Source: Verrucomicrobiota bacterium
Lineage (GTDB): Bacteria > Verrucomicrobiota > Verrucomicrobiia > Opitutales > UBA953
DNA length: 64,000 nucleotides
Assembly: GCA_003569205.1 (NCBI GenBank)
Contig: BGOK01000014.1
Span: 1-64,000, forward strand
Reading direction: 5' to 3'
Shown: positions 8,748 through 17,749 of the stretch, piece by piece
Numbering within the stretch: position 1 is the stretch's first letter
How the letters are laid out: every line of letters begins with the position of its first letter
Translations under genes and position numbers: made by a program
The notes under the pieces: model-generated
Seen by the model: only the letters and a program-made list of their open reading frames with translations
What the model was told of the DNA's origin: nothing
Database searches by the model: none

Positions 8748-9839
8748 TTATTTTACAAACGGTTCGACCGAGATGTGCAGCGGCAAGCGGGTGCCGCGGA
8801 TGTCGACGGTCAGTTCGGATGAACCCGTGAAGCCAGCGGCGACGAGGGCGGTACCGATGGGCTTATTGAGAACTGGGGAGAGGGTACCCGAGAGCACCTC
8901 GCCGACGGCGGTATCGCCAGCGAAGACGATGGCCCCTTGGCGGGCGATACGGCGATCATCGAGGGAGAACATGACCACAGAAGACGGCGGGCCGCCTTCG
9001 GCTTGGCGGCGGAGCGCTTCGCGGCCAATAAACTGGGCCTTCGTAAACTTCACCGTCCAGCCGAGGCCGGCTTGGATCGGGGAGATCCGTTCGGAGATCT
9101 CATGTCCGTAGAGCGGGTAACCTGCTTCGAGGCGAAGTGAGTCACGGGCGCCGAGGCCGGCGGGGATGAGCCCGAGCGGTTTGCCGGCAGCCAGAAGCGC
9201 GCGGGCGACTTGAGTCGCGGAAGCGGCTGGTAGGTAGATTTCAAAACCAGCGGACCCGGTGTAGCCCGTGCGGGAGACCACGCAACCGGAGGCGCCGGCC
9301 ACTTCTCCGACCAGGAAGCCGAAGCGGCGGATTGAGGCGAGGGGGAGGGAGGTCGTCAGTGCTAAGACCTGTTCGGCGAGGGGGCCTTGGATGGCGAGCT
9401 GCGCCCACGCGACACATTCATCGATGACCTCGACCTTCGCGGTGCCGATGAGCGTGCGCATCCAGGCGATGTCCTTCTGGGCGTTGGATGCGTTGAGGCA
9501 GATGAGGAATTCCGTTTCTGAGAAACGGTAGATGATCAAGTCGTCGACGCAGCCGCCGTCGGGCTGGCACATCAACGTGTAGCGGGCGGCGCCGGGCTTG
9601 AGCGTCGACAGCTCATTAGTCATGATACGGTCGAGGAACGCGGCGGCATCGCGGCCGCGGATACGCGCCTCGCCCATGTGCGAGACGTCGAAGAGCCCGG
9701 CCGTTTTGCGAACGGCCATGTGTTCTTCGATAATGCCGGTGTATTGCACGGGCATCTCCCAGCCGGCGAAGGGGACTAGGCGGCCGCCGAGTTCAGCGTG
9801 GAGGTCGTAGAGAGGCGTGCGGGCGAGCGTTTCCGACAT
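8748..9839 (-). CDS. gcvT: Glycine cleavage system aminomethyltransferase (T protein)
   Basis: 363 residues from the ATG at 9837-9839 (MSETLARTPLYDLH). A longer start at 9890 would run through the terminator of the upstream gene and is unlikely. GcvT transfers the one-carbon unit from the H-protein-bound intermediate to tetrahydrofolate. FAGWEMPVQYTGIIEEHMAVR, GLFDVSHMGEARIRG, RTGYTGSAGFEIYLP and the SGTLSPVLNKPIGTALV C-terminal barrel are diagnostic. It is the first gene of gcvT-gcvH-thiH-rsmE. Only about 35 bases lie between the preceding terminator and the start, so there is no room for a glycine riboswitch. Confidence 0.95.
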   Translation of the reverse strand: MSETLARTPLYDLHAELGGRLVPFAGWEMPVQYTGIIEEHMAVRKTAGLFDVSHMGEARIRGRDAAAFLDRIMTNELSTLKPGAARYTLMCQPDGGCVDDLIIYRFSETEFLICLNASNAQKDIAWMRTLIGTAKVEVIDECVAWAQLAIQGPLAEQVLALTTSLPLASIRRFGFLVGEVAGASGCVVSRTGYTGSAGFEIYLPAASATQVARALLAAGKPLGLIPAGLGARDSLRLEAGYPLYGHEISERISPIQAGLGWTVKFTKAQFIGREALRRQAEGGPPSSVVMFSLDDRRIARQGAIVFAGDTAVGEVLSGTLSPVLNKPIGTALVAAGFTGSSELTVDIRGTRLPLHISVEPFVK

Positions 9840-9875
9840 GACGTCAAGGTGCTGAGGTTTGGCCGCTCTTCCAAC

Positions 9876-9903
9876 AAAAAAGCCCGGCACAAGGCCGGGC
9901 TTT
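9876..9903 (-). terminator. Intrinsic terminator of the PEGA lipoprotein gene
   Basis: AGCCCGGC (9881-9888) pairs with GCCGGGCT (9894-9901) around a five-base loop. On the minus strand it is followed by a run of six U, 22 bases after the stop codon of the lipoprotein gene. It separates that gene from gcvT. Confidence 0.85.
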
Positions 9904-9925
9904 GCAGTAGAAGCACCTCAGGTGC

Positions 9926-11743
9926 TTACTGAGCGAATTCCTTACGGAGTTCGGAGAGCTGAGCCTTATACTCGTCTTCGCTGATGGCCTTGGTGCGGAC
10001 GCGTAGTTCGAGGAGGGCGACGCGGGTGTTCCGTTCGGCGTAGACGCGGCGCTTGGATTCGGCGATCGCTTCCTTGGCGCCCTTGGTCGCTTCGGCCAGT
10101 TTGGCTTCGGCATCGAGACGAGCATCAGCGAGGGCCTTTTCGGTCGCAGCCTTGTCGGCAGCCTTTTCAGCGTTGGCGGTTTCCTTGGTGTCGTTGAGGG
10201 CTTTCTCGGTCGCGGCGATAGCCTTGGCAGCGGCGTCCTTGGCTTCGGTGCTAGCCTTGTCGGCGTCGGCCTTGGCGGCAGCGATCTGCTTGGCAACGTC
10301 GGCTTGGAGTTCGGCGAGGCTCTTGTCGGCGCCGGCCTTGGCTTCGGCGAGGGCCTTTTCGGTCGCGGCGAGCTTTTCGTTAGCTTCCTTCAGCATGGCG
10401 TTGGCGTCAGCGAGGGACTTCTCGGCAGCGGCAGCGGCTTCCGCCTTGCTGTCGGCCTTAGCCTGTTCGAGTTGCTTGGAGAGTTCAGCGGCCTTCTTGT
10501 CCGCTTCTTCCTTGGCGTTGGCGAGGGACTTGTCGGCATTGGCATTGGCGGCAGCGAGGGCCTTGTCGGCATTGGCTTGGGCTTCGGCGAGGGCCTTGTC
10601 GGCATCGGCTTTGGCGGCAGCAGCGGCCTTCTCATTCGCGGCCTTCACGTCGTCGCGTTCCTGAGTGGCCTTACCGACGGCGACCTTCTGTTCTTCCAGG
10701 GCCTGTTGGATGGAGGCGAGCTGTTTGGCTGCATCGGCCTTAGCGGCGTTGACGCCGTTATTAGCGAGCTGGGACAGCTCTTCGTTGCGGCTGGTGAGGG
10801 CCTTGAGCACATCTTGCGAATTCTGCTGGGCGGCGGCGAGGGCGGCCTTCTCGGCGTTGAACTGGGCTTCCAGTTCGGTCACGCGTTCGGCGGCGGACTT
10901 ACCGCTGGAGGCGTTGCCGCGGGCGGTGGCGAGTTCGGCTTGGGCCTTGGCGACCTTGGCGTCAGACGCGGCGAAGGCGGCGGCGACTTCGTTCTTGGCC
11001 GCAGCGACCTGCTGGGCGAGGTCATTGGCGTTAGCGGTCTCGATCTTAGCTTCGAGGTTAGCGCGGCGCTGTTCGAGTTTGGCGAGGGTGGTCGCGGCTT
11101 CAGTGGCGGCGCCGGAATCGCGTTCAGCGAGGGCGGCCCGGAGGTTCGCTTCGGCTTCGGTGATTTTGGCTTCAGCAGCAGCGTCCGTGCCCTTAGCGGC
11201 GGACGAGCGAGCTTCATCGAGGGCCTTGCTGATGGCGTCGAGCTTGGTCTTGGAAGCAGTTTCGCGCGTTGCGAGGGCGGCCTTCACCTTTTGGGAGGCG
11301 TCGATGACGGCGGCGATATCGGACTTGAGGGAGCCAGAAGCTTCGGCGGTTTCGCCATTGGCCTTCTTCACGAGGCCCTTGAATTCGGCTTCGTCGCCTT
11401 CGGGAATAGAGACTTCGCCGGCGGCGGGCAGCTTGGTCAGCGTCATGTTAACCTTGGAGGGGAAGCCGAAGTCGAGCGAGCCACGGTCGTTGGTGCGGAG
11501 CGCCGGCTTTAGGTAGGCTACCTCAGGAGAGAAGCCGCCTTTGCCCACTACGAGTTCGTAGTTGGAGTTGCGATCGAGCGTGACGGTCGTCGGCGTGCGG
11601 CCGACGGCCACACCGTTCAGACGGACGGCTGCGCTCGTCGGATTGGATGTGACCGTGATCGTGTCAAGGAGCGCGGGGTCAATGGAGGTCGTGCAACCAG
11701 TGATACCGGCGCAAAGAACGAGGAGGGATACGGGGAGACGCAT
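9926..11743 (-). CDS. Lipoprotein with PEGA domain and long Ala-rich coiled coil
   Basis: 605 residues with a lipoprotein signal (MRLPVSLLVLCAGITGC, lipobox AGITGC). A PEGA-like beta domain follows at about residues 28-75 (ITVTSNPTSAAVRLNGVAVG, TPTTVTLD). From about residue 110 nearly to the end the protein is an almost uninterrupted Ala/Lys/Glu-rich helix with repeated units such as KALAEA and ADKALA, a clear long coiled coil of over 450 residues. No enzyme motif is visible. PEGA domains often sit in surface proteins. A structural or envelope-spanning role is plausible but inferred. The last part (RVYAERNTRVALLELRVRTKAISEDEYKAQL) is less repetitive and may be a small C-terminal domain. Confidence 0.78.
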   Translation of the reverse strand: MRLPVSLLVLCAGITGCTTSIDPALLDTITVTSNPTSAAVRLNGVAVGRTPTTVTLDRNSNYELVVGKGGFSPEVAYLKPALRTNDRGSLDFGFPSKVNMTLTKLPAAGEVSIPEGDEAEFKGLVKKANGETAEASGSLKSDIAAVIDASQKVKAALATRETASKTKLDAISKALDEARSSAAKGTDAAAEAKITEAEANLRAALAERDSGAATEAATTLAKLEQRRANLEAKIETANANDLAQQVAAAKNEVAAAFAASDAKVAKAQAELATARGNASSGKSAAERVTELEAQFNAEKAALAAAQQNSQDVLKALTSRNEELSQLANNGVNAAKADAAKQLASIQQALEEQKVAVGKATQERDDVKAANEKAAAAAKADADKALAEAQANADKALAAANANADKSLANAKEEADKKAAELSKQLEQAKADSKAEAAAAAEKSLADANAMLKEANEKLAATEKALAEAKAGADKSLAELQADVAKQIAAAKADADKASTEAKDAAAKAIAATEKALNDTKETANAEKAADKAATEKALADARLDAEAKLAEATKGAKEAIAESKRRVYAERNTRVALLELRVRTKAISEDEYKAQLSELRKEFAQ

Positions 11744-11865
11744 GGGACGGGGATAGGAAGCCGATTTTCCGTTGAAAAGGAGGCGGGGTTCAACCCCTAA
11801 AACGACCCTCGGCCCAAGGTTGACAGGCTCGGTTGCCCGAAAAGACTCCCTAACCCACGGGAAAC

Positions 11866-11938
11866 GCCAGCATAGCTCAGTTGGTAGAGCAGCCGCCTTG
11901 TAAGCGGCAGGTCATCGGTTCAAGTCCGATTGCTGGCT
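11866..11938 (+). tRNA. tRNA-Thr (anticodon UGU)
   Basis: A full cloverleaf can be drawn: acceptor GCCAGCA/TGCTGGC, D-arm GCTC...GAGC with AGTTGGTA loop, anticodon stem GCCGC/GCGGC with loop CTTGTAA (anticodon TGT, reads ACA), and T-arm ATCGG/CCGAT with TTCAAGT loop. The 3' CCA is not encoded. It is transcribed opposite to both neighbouring protein genes. Confidence 0.95.
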
Positions 11939-11950
11939 CCCTTGGACGAT

Positions 11951-12808
11951 TTAGCCTGCGGACCAGTTGGGTCCGCGGCGCAGGGCATCGGCCGTGCGTA
12001 CCACGGGTTGGAGGCTGGCCACGTCGTGCGCGCGAATCATCGCGCACCCTTGGGCGATGCCCCAGGTGACGGTGGCATGGTGGGCGACCTCGCGTTTGAG
12101 TGGGTCGGTTTCGCCGAGAACCAACCCGAGCGTGGATTTTCGGCTCGTCCCGAGCAGCACGGGGAAACCGAGCGCGACGAGTTGCGAGAGGTTGCGGACA
12201 AGCATCAGGTTTTGGGCGGGCGTCTTTCCGAAACCAAAACCAGGGTCGGTCCACAGTTGCTCTGGGCGGATGCCCGCAAGGCGGGCGAGGTGCAGCGAGC
12301 CTTGCAGGTCGCGGCTAAATTCAGGCCAAAAGTCCTTATAATCAGCCTCTTTTCGCCGATGCATGAGGATGAGTGGGCAACCGGCCCGAGCGCAAACTTG
12401 GGCCATCGGTGATTCGTCTCCCTGAAGGTTGTGCCGACCTCCCTCGACATCGTTGATGAGGTCGGCGCCCTCCGCGAGTGCAGCGGCGGCGACGTCGGCT
12501 TTATAGGTATCAATCGAGAGAGGTGTCTTCGGTAAGCGTCGGCGGAGGAGACGTAAAGTCGGCAGCAGGCGGTCGAGCTCCGCGCTTGCCTCGACGGGAT
12601 GGCTGCCTGGCCGGGTGGATTCGGCACCCAAGTCAAGGACGTCGGCGCCGGCGGCGATCAAGGCCTCCGCTTGTCGGAGGGCGTCCTCGGGCGTGGCCAA
12701 CTGCCCGCCGTCAGAAAAAGAGTCGGGCGTCAGGTTAAGGATACCCATCAAAAGGGTCCGCTCCCGCCAGGAGGGGAGGGGCGTGCCATGTGGACTGCGC
12801 CAAGACAT
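11951..12808 (-). CDS. folP: Dihydropteroate synthase
   Basis: 285 residues from ATG at 12806-12808. FolP condenses p-aminobenzoate with dihydropterin pyrophosphate in folate synthesis and is the sulfonamide target. The pterin-binding TIM barrel is marked by LLMGILNLTPDSFSDGG, GADVLDLGAESTRPG, LSIDTYKADVAAAAL, INDVEGG, DPGFGFGKT and the terminal RAHDVASLQPVVRTADAL. The family length is normal. The 3' end faces tRNA-Thr, 12 bases away on the opposite strand. Confidence 0.94.
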   Translation of the reverse strand: MSWRSPHGTPLPSWRERTLLMGILNLTPDSFSDGGQLATPEDALRQAEALIAAGADVLDLGAESTRPGSHPVEASAELDRLLPTLRLLRRRLPKTPLSIDTYKADVAAAALAEGADLINDVEGGRHNLQGDESPMAQVCARAGCPLILMHRRKEADYKDFWPEFSRDLQGSLHLARLAGIRPEQLWTDPGFGFGKTPAQNLMLVRNLSQLVALGFPVLLGTSRKSTLGLVLGETDPLKREVAHHATVTWGIAQGCAMIRAHDVASLQPVVRTADALRRGPNWSAG

Positions 12809-12939
12809 AGTCCAAGGGGGTAAGCGGCGGCAGTTTGGGTGCAACCTCCAAGGCTCCCGAGGGGTAGAAGCCGCTCCCGCCCTTTACATTAGGCGGCTTC
12901 ATAGGCATCACTAAAACATAAATTGTTGTATATCATATG

Positions 12940-12969
12940 TTTACAAACTTAACCTGTAATAAATAAATA
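12940..12969 (+). promoter_or_regulatory. Possible promoter of the cytochrome oxidase operon
   Basis: The AT-rich gap between folP and coxB contains TTTACA (12940-12945) and TAAATA (12964-12969), 18 bases apart, about 95 bases before the coxB start. The block stands out from the GC-rich surroundings, but the hexamers are imperfect. Confidence 0.35.
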
Positions 12970-13064
12970 CCATCGGCCAAGATTATGTCCTTAGACGTGG
13001 GCGGTGCTTGCAAATGACGACTTTTTTACGACTTTCCCTGCAGTTCGCTCTTCACGCTTCACCC

Positions 13065-14351
13065 ATGTTTTCTCGTCTTTTCCAACGGGTCGCCCTTTTC
13101 GTCGCCCCTTTCTGCCTCTTCCTCTTGAGCGGTTGCTCTAAGGAGGAGCTCACGGTGCGCCAGTCGACCTTGGACCCCAAGGGCCCGGTCGCCCAGATGC
13201 AGTATGATGTTTTCATGGACACGGTTTGGCTCGTCGTGGTCCTCTTCGTCTTGGTCGGCGGCCTGCTCGTGTATGCCGTGATTAAATTCCGCGCGCGTCC
13301 GGGCGACGAGAACAAGCCCGCTATCGTCGAAGAAGGCCACGGCAACCCGCTCATCGAAATCGGTCTCATCACCGCTTCGATTGGGGCACTGGTCTTTATC
13401 GCGATTCCCACCCTCAGCGCGATTTGGTACACGCACGACGTTCCTGACGAAGCTGTCCCGACCTCAAAACTCTCGGCTTGGTACCCGCGCGTCGGTGCCG
13501 ACGGGAAGGAAAATTACCCCAAGTCCGTCGAAGAGGAGGTGCTGATTGTCGATGTCATTGGCAAGCAGTGGTGGTTCCGCTTCGAGTACCCGCAGCTCGG
13601 CCTCACCAGCGATGCTAAGCACACCGTCCCGAATGAACTCGTGATTCCCCGGGGTAAGGCCGTCCGCATCAACCTGCGCTCCGAGGATGTGATTCACTCT
13701 TTCTGGATTCCGAAGATCGCTGGCAAGGTCGACCTTATGCCTGGCCGGAAGAATATCATGTGGATTCAGGCGGACCAAGTCGGCCACTACTATGGCCAGT
13801 GTGCTGAATTCTGCGGCGATTCGCACGCCTACATGCTCTTCCGCGTCGAAGTCGTCGAGCCCGCCGCTTTTGATGCGTGGGTGAAGGCCCAGAAGGCCCC
13901 GGCCCCTGAGCCGACGCCGGGCTCCAAGGCCGCTAAAGGTAAGGAAATTTTCGCCGCCAAGACCTGTGCCATGTGTCACAATGTCGGTGGCCAATTCGGT
14001 GCCGGAATGTTTGGCCCAGACCTCACGCACGTTGCCTCGCGCAAGTCGCTCGCGGGTGCTTGGCTCGATAACCGTGACCCCGTCGCCCAGCGCGCGCTGG
14101 AAAAGAAGGAGCAGAATACCGAAGCCTCGGTCGCCGTCGACCCAGCCATACTCAAGGCTAACCTCATCAAGTGGATTGGTTCATCCGGCACCTCGCACGG
14201 CGCGGACGGCAAGCTGTCGAAAGACGTGAAGCCAGGCAACCGCATGCACTACTACGCGATGTTCAATGTCGTTGGCCTCAATATCTCCAAGCAGCAGTTC
14301 ACCGCCGAGGAGCTCGACTACCTCGCCGAATACCTCCTCACCCTCAAGTAA
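13065..14351 (+). CDS. coxB: Cytochrome c oxidase subunit II with fused cytochrome c domain (caa3 type)
   Basis: 428 residues from ATG at 13065, which gives a lipoprotein signal (LFLLSGCSKEE). An upstream start at 13008 would add 19 residues before it. After the signal there are two membrane helices (about 50-75 and 95-115), then the cupredoxin domain with CuA ligands (H in DVIHSFWIP, C246-AEF-C250-GDS-H254), then a C-terminal cytochrome c with C301-AM-C304-H305. The subunit takes electrons from cytochrome c and passes them to subunit I. It heads a six-gene operon with 20-30-base spacings. No Shine-Dalgarno sequence is seen. Confidence 0.94.
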   Translation: MFSRLFQRVALFVAPFCLFLLSGCSKEELTVRQSTLDPKGPVAQMQYDVFMDTVWLVVVLFVLVGGLLVYAVIKFRARPGDENKPAIVEEGHGNPLIEIGLITASIGALVFIAIPTLSAIWYTHDVPDEAVPTSKLSAWYPRVGADGKENYPKSVEEEVLIVDVIGKQWWFRFEYPQLGLTSDAKHTVPNELVIPRGKAVRINLRSEDVIHSFWIPKIAGKVDLMPGRKNIMWIQADQVGHYYGQCAEFCGDSHAYMLFRVEVVEPAAFDAWVKAQKAPAPEPTPGSKAAKGKEIFAAKTCAMCHNVGGQFGAGMFGPDLTHVASRKSLAGAWLDNRDPVAQRALEKKEQNTEASVAVDPAILKANLIKWIGSSGTSHGADGKLSKDVKPGNRMHYYAMFNVVGLNISKQQFTAEELDYLAEYLLTLK

Positions 14352-14372
14352 CCCTTTCACCTTTCTACGCAG

Positions 14373-16418
14373 ATGTCCCACGATTCGCACCACGCCCCTG
14401 TCGCCGACAAGATGGAGCTCGCGCCTGAGCGCAGCGACCTCGGCCTGTTCCGCCCAGACCGCACGCGCGGCTTCTTTGACTGGTTGACCACCGTCGACCA
14501 CAAGAAAATCGGTATCATGTACGGTGCCTTCGCGATGCTCTTCTTCCTCGTGGGCGGCGTCGAGGCCTTGGCCATCCGTACGCAGTTGGCCCGCCCAGAC
14601 AATGATTTCGTCACGGCGCGCATGTATAATCAGCTGTTCACGATGCACGGCACCACGATGATCTTCCTCGGGGTCATGCCGCTCTCCGCGGCGTTCTTCA
14701 ACTTCCTCGTGCCGCTGCAAATTGGGGCCCGCGACGTCGCTTTCCCGCGCCTCAATGCCTTCTCGCTTTGGACTTTCGTGGCTGGCGCCATGGTGCTCAA
14801 CGGCAGCTGGCTCTTCGAGTTCGCCCACCTCGCGGGTTGGTTCGATAACTTCGCATGGCATAAAGCCTTGGTCTATACCGACTTTGTGCCCGCTAACGGT
14901 TGGTTCAGTTACGCCCCGCTCTCAGGTACCTTCGGCCAAGCCAACGCCGCCCTGCAGGCCCCGCGTTTCACCGGCGTCGGCACCGACTTCTGGATCATCG
15001 GCATCCAGATTCTCGGCATCGCCTCGCTGGCGGCTTCTTTCAACTTCATTTGCACCATCGTGAACATGCGCGCCAAGGGCATGACCATGATGCGCCTGCC
15101 AGTGTTTACCTGGATGGCGCTCGTCACTTCGATCCTCATCATCCTGGCCTTCCCGGCCATCACCGTTGCGCTCATTGAGCTGATGTTCGATCGCCAGTTC
15201 GGTGCGAACTTCTTCAACCCCTCGGCGGGCGGCCAGCCCGTCCTGTGGCAGCACCTCTTCTGGATCTTCGGTCACCCGGAAGTTTACATTCTCGTTCTCC
15301 CAGCGATGGGTATTATCTCCGAAATTTTGCCGACCTTCTCGGGCAAGGCCCTCTTCGGCTACCCGATTATCGTTTTCTCGGGTGCCGTCATCGGCTTCCT
15401 CGGCTTCGCCGTCTGGAGTCACCACATGTTCACCACCGGCCTCGGCCCGATCCCGACTGCCGCGTTCGCGCTCCTCACCATGGCCATTGCCGTGCCGACG
15501 GGCGTGAAGATTTTTAACTGGCTCGGTACAATCTGGGGTGGTCGCATTCGCTTCACTCCGCCGATGGTCCTCGCCCTCGGGTTCATCTGGATGTTCATGT
15601 GCGGCGGTTTCTCCGGCGTCATGCACTCGGCCGCTCCGGCCGACGCTCAACAGCAGGATAGCTACTTCGTCATCGCGCACTTTCACTACGTGCTCCTCGG
15701 CGGTGTGCTCCTCGGCCTGATGGCTGGCCTCTACTTCTGGTTCCCGAAAATCTTCGGTCGCATGCCCAACGCTGGTATCGCTTACCTGGCCACGGGCATG
15801 GTCATCCTCGGCTTCAACCTCGCCTTTGGTCCCATGCACTACCTGGGCCTCGCTGGCCAGCCGCGCCGCACGCATACCTACCACGCCGGCAACGGTTGGG
15901 AAACTTGGAACTACGTCGCGACCATCGGCGCCTTTATCCTCGGCCTCGGCGTCTTCTTGGCCTTTGTGAATTTGGTCTACACCGCCTTCAAGGGCGTCAA
16001 GTGCGCCAGCGATCCTTGGAATGGCCGCACGCTCGAGTGGTCACTGCCTTCCCCGGTGCCGGAGTATAATTTCGCCCGTAGCCCGATCATTGCCACCCGC
16101 GACGCGTTCTTCGAACACAAGCATGGCGTGCATAAGCTGGCCTACGAGAATGACGGTGGCGAAGCCGGTGTCCACATGCCCAGCCAATCTTGGTTCCCGC
16201 TTCTCGCTGGGACCGGCTTCCTCATCATTGGTTTCGGTATGCCGATGATGGCCATGGGCATGCCCCACGCTGGTTGGATGGTCGTCTCCGGCCTCGGTGT
16301 CATGTTCCTCGGCATCTGGCTCTGGGCCCTCGAAGGCCCCGGCGGCTATATGCTCAAGACCCCGGATGACCCGCACGGTGCCGCCGCTCAGGCCAAGGCC
16401 GCAGCCTCGGCCTACTAA
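14373..16418 (+). CDS. coxA: Cytochrome c oxidase subunit I
   Basis: 681 residues. This is the haem-copper catalytic subunit that reduces oxygen to water and pumps protons. Landmarks are the first haem a ligand in FTMHGTTMIFLGVMP, the CuB/Tyr crosslink motif GHPEVYILVLPAMGI near residue 300, SHHMFTTGLG with the CuB histidines near 350, and HFHYVLLGG near 435 with the haem a3 and haem a ligands. The C-terminal extension with two extra helices (about 600-665) is common in caa3-type enzymes. Confidence 0.96.
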   Translation: MSHDSHHAPVADKMELAPERSDLGLFRPDRTRGFFDWLTTVDHKKIGIMYGAFAMLFFLVGGVEALAIRTQLARPDNDFVTARMYNQLFTMHGTTMIFLGVMPLSAAFFNFLVPLQIGARDVAFPRLNAFSLWTFVAGAMVLNGSWLFEFAHLAGWFDNFAWHKALVYTDFVPANGWFSYAPLSGTFGQANAALQAPRFTGVGTDFWIIGIQILGIASLAASFNFICTIVNMRAKGMTMMRLPVFTWMALVTSILIILAFPAITVALIELMFDRQFGANFFNPSAGGQPVLWQHLFWIFGHPEVYILVLPAMGIISEILPTFSGKALFGYPIIVFSGAVIGFLGFAVWSHHMFTTGLGPIPTAAFALLTMAIAVPTGVKIFNWLGTIWGGRIRFTPPMVLALGFIWMFMCGGFSGVMHSAAPADAQQQDSYFVIAHFHYVLLGGVLLGLMAGLYFWFPKIFGRMPNAGIAYLATGMVILGFNLAFGPMHYLGLAGQPRRTHTYHAGNGWETWNYVATIGAFILGLGVFLAFVNLVYTAFKGVKCASDPWNGRTLEWSLPSPVPEYNFARSPIIATRDAFFEHKHGVHKLAYENDGGEAGVHMPSQSWFPLLAGTGFLIIGFGMPMMAMGMPHAGWMVVSGLGVMFLGIWLWALEGPGGYMLKTPDDPHGAAAQAKAAASAY

Positions 16419-16450
16419 TTACTTTTTCGTCACTCCCAACTTTTAGCACC

Positions 16451-17122
16451 ATGTCTCAAGCCGCCGACGCGACGCACGCGCACGCTCCCACCTCCACGGG
16501 GATCGAACACAAGAAGCTCATCATGTGGCTCTTCCTTGCTTCGGATTGCATGTTCTTCGGGACCCTGATCTCGACGCACTTGCTCTACCGTAAGCTCTAC
16601 CCGACGGGCTTCACGGACGCCGAAGGCCACCAGCAGTTCATCCAAAAGCTCTTCAACATCGAGCTGACGTCTTTCTCGACGTTCATCTTGCTGATGTCCT
16701 CGTTCCTGATGGCCCTCGCGGTGTCCGCGATGCACAAGGGCCAGTTAAAGTCCTTCCGCCGTAACGTCCTAGGCGTCATTTTATTTGGTCTCATCTTCCT
16801 GGGCTGTCAGGTCTATGAGTTCACGCACTTCTATCATCTAGGCCTGACGATTCAGAATAGTGTGTTCGGCTCGACGCTCTACGTCCTGACGGGCACGCAC
16901 GGCACCCACGTTGCCATCGGCATTCTCTGGCTCATCCTGCTCTACTTCTACAGCTTCACCGGCAAACTCACTGGCCACATGGCGGGCCTAGATGTCGAAG
17001 TTGCGGGCCTCTACTGGCACTTCGTCGACATTGTTTGGATTATCATCTTCACCGTCGTCTACCTCATCGAGTACCTCGGGCCGAGCGGCTTCTGGGGCAC
17101 GGGTCTGCCGCTCGCCCAATAA
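16451..17122 (+). CDS. coxC: Cytochrome c oxidase subunit III
   Basis: 223 residues with about five membrane helices. The short form matches bacterial subunit III (MWLFLASDCMFFGTLIST, GSTLYVLTGTHGTHVAIGILWL, VAGLYWHFVDIVWIIIFTVVYLIEYL). It helps stabilise the catalytic core. It lies 32 bases after coxA and 21 bases before the subunit IV gene. Confidence 0.95.
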   Translation: MSQAADATHAHAPTSTGIEHKKLIMWLFLASDCMFFGTLISTHLLYRKLYPTGFTDAEGHQQFIQKLFNIELTSFSTFILLMSSFLMALAVSAMHKGQLKSFRRNVLGVILFGLIFLGCQVYEFTHFYHLGLTIQNSVFGSTLYVLTGTHGTHVAIGILWLILLYFYSFTGKLTGHMAGLDVEVAGLYWHFVDIVWIIIFTVVYLIEYLGPSGFWGTGLPLAQ

Positions 17123-17143
17123 CCTCCTCGCCACCCTTACGCC

Positions 17144-17479
17144 ATGTCCGACGCCGTCGCCCACGACCCTGACTTCCTCACCGAGGAAGTCCGCCGTTAC
17201 CACCACTTTATCACGCTGGCCCTGTGGCTGGCTGCCATCACCGGCGCGGAGATCGTCCTGATCTTTTTGCCAGTGCCGATGCCGATTATCTTGACGGTGC
17301 TCTCGTTGATGTCCGCCATCAAGTTCTTCGCGGTCATCCTGTGGTTCATGCACTTGATTTACGACCATAAGCTCCTGTTCTGGATTTTCATGTGCGGACT
17401 GGTGCTCGCGTTCGCGACCTATGCGGCGTTACTGTCGTTATTCTCCGTCCAGGATATCGATACGAAGTGGTTTAGCTAA
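17144..17479 (+). CDS. Cytochrome c oxidase subunit IV (prokaryotic type)
   Basis: 111 residues with three membrane helices; the last two are separated by a short FMHLIYDHK loop. It matches the small prokaryotic subunit IV (COX4_pro type) that accompanies subunit III in caa3 and related operons. The sequence ILWFMHLIYDHKLLFWIFM is typical. Position within the operon supports the call. Confidence 0.9.
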   Translation: MSDAVAHDPDFLTEEVRRYHHFITLALWLAAITGAEIVLIFLPVPMPIILTVLSLMSAIKFFAVILWFMHLIYDHKLLFWIFMCGLVLAFATYAALLSLFSVQDIDTKWFS

Positions 17480-17488
17480 ACCCGGCTA

Positions 17489-17749
17489 ATGCGCCGACTG
17501 AGGCTCTTCCTGTTGGCTTGCCTGTGCGTTGGTGCAGGGTGCCGGTGGGAAGAGCTTCCTGCTTTTCAGGGGTTAACGCTGGGTTGCGGGCTGCTTTTCA
17601 AGTCGGTGGATAGTTTCACGCTGCCGGGGCTTGCCACGCGTTTGCGGGGTATACCGCTCGGGGCGGAAGCTCGCCGCCAGCATTGGTTCTCCAGGTTTGC
17701 AGCCGAGCCAGATTCGGATTGGCTGTTAACGTTGAGTAAACTCAAATGA
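17489..17749 (+). CDS. Small secreted protein between the subunit IV gene and ctaG
   Basis: 86 residues: an N-terminal signal with a lipobox-like end (LLACLCVGAGC) followed by about 65 residues containing no recognised motif. The stop overlaps the ctaG start by four bases (ATGA), so it is translated as part of the oxidase operon. In other caa3 operons a small SCO-like or haem-handling gene can occupy this place, but no CxxxC or haem motif remains here. I do not recognise the family. Confidence 0.65.
   Translation: MRRLRLFLLACLCVGAGCRWEELPAFQGLTLGCGLLFKSVDSFTLPGLATRLRGIPLGAEARRQHWFSRFAAEPDSDWLLTLSKLK

Noticed and set aside
9840-9925. Glycine riboswitch before gcvT
   Set aside because: Only about 35 bases lie between the preceding terminator and the gcvT start, and no glycine-riboswitch core is visible.
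10053-11516. Long plus-strand frames opposite the PEGA lipoprotein (402 and 283 residues)
   Set aside because: They are antisense shadows of the Ala/Lys-rich repeats; the composition (Leu/Ser/Ala or Gly/Leu) mirrors the real frame.
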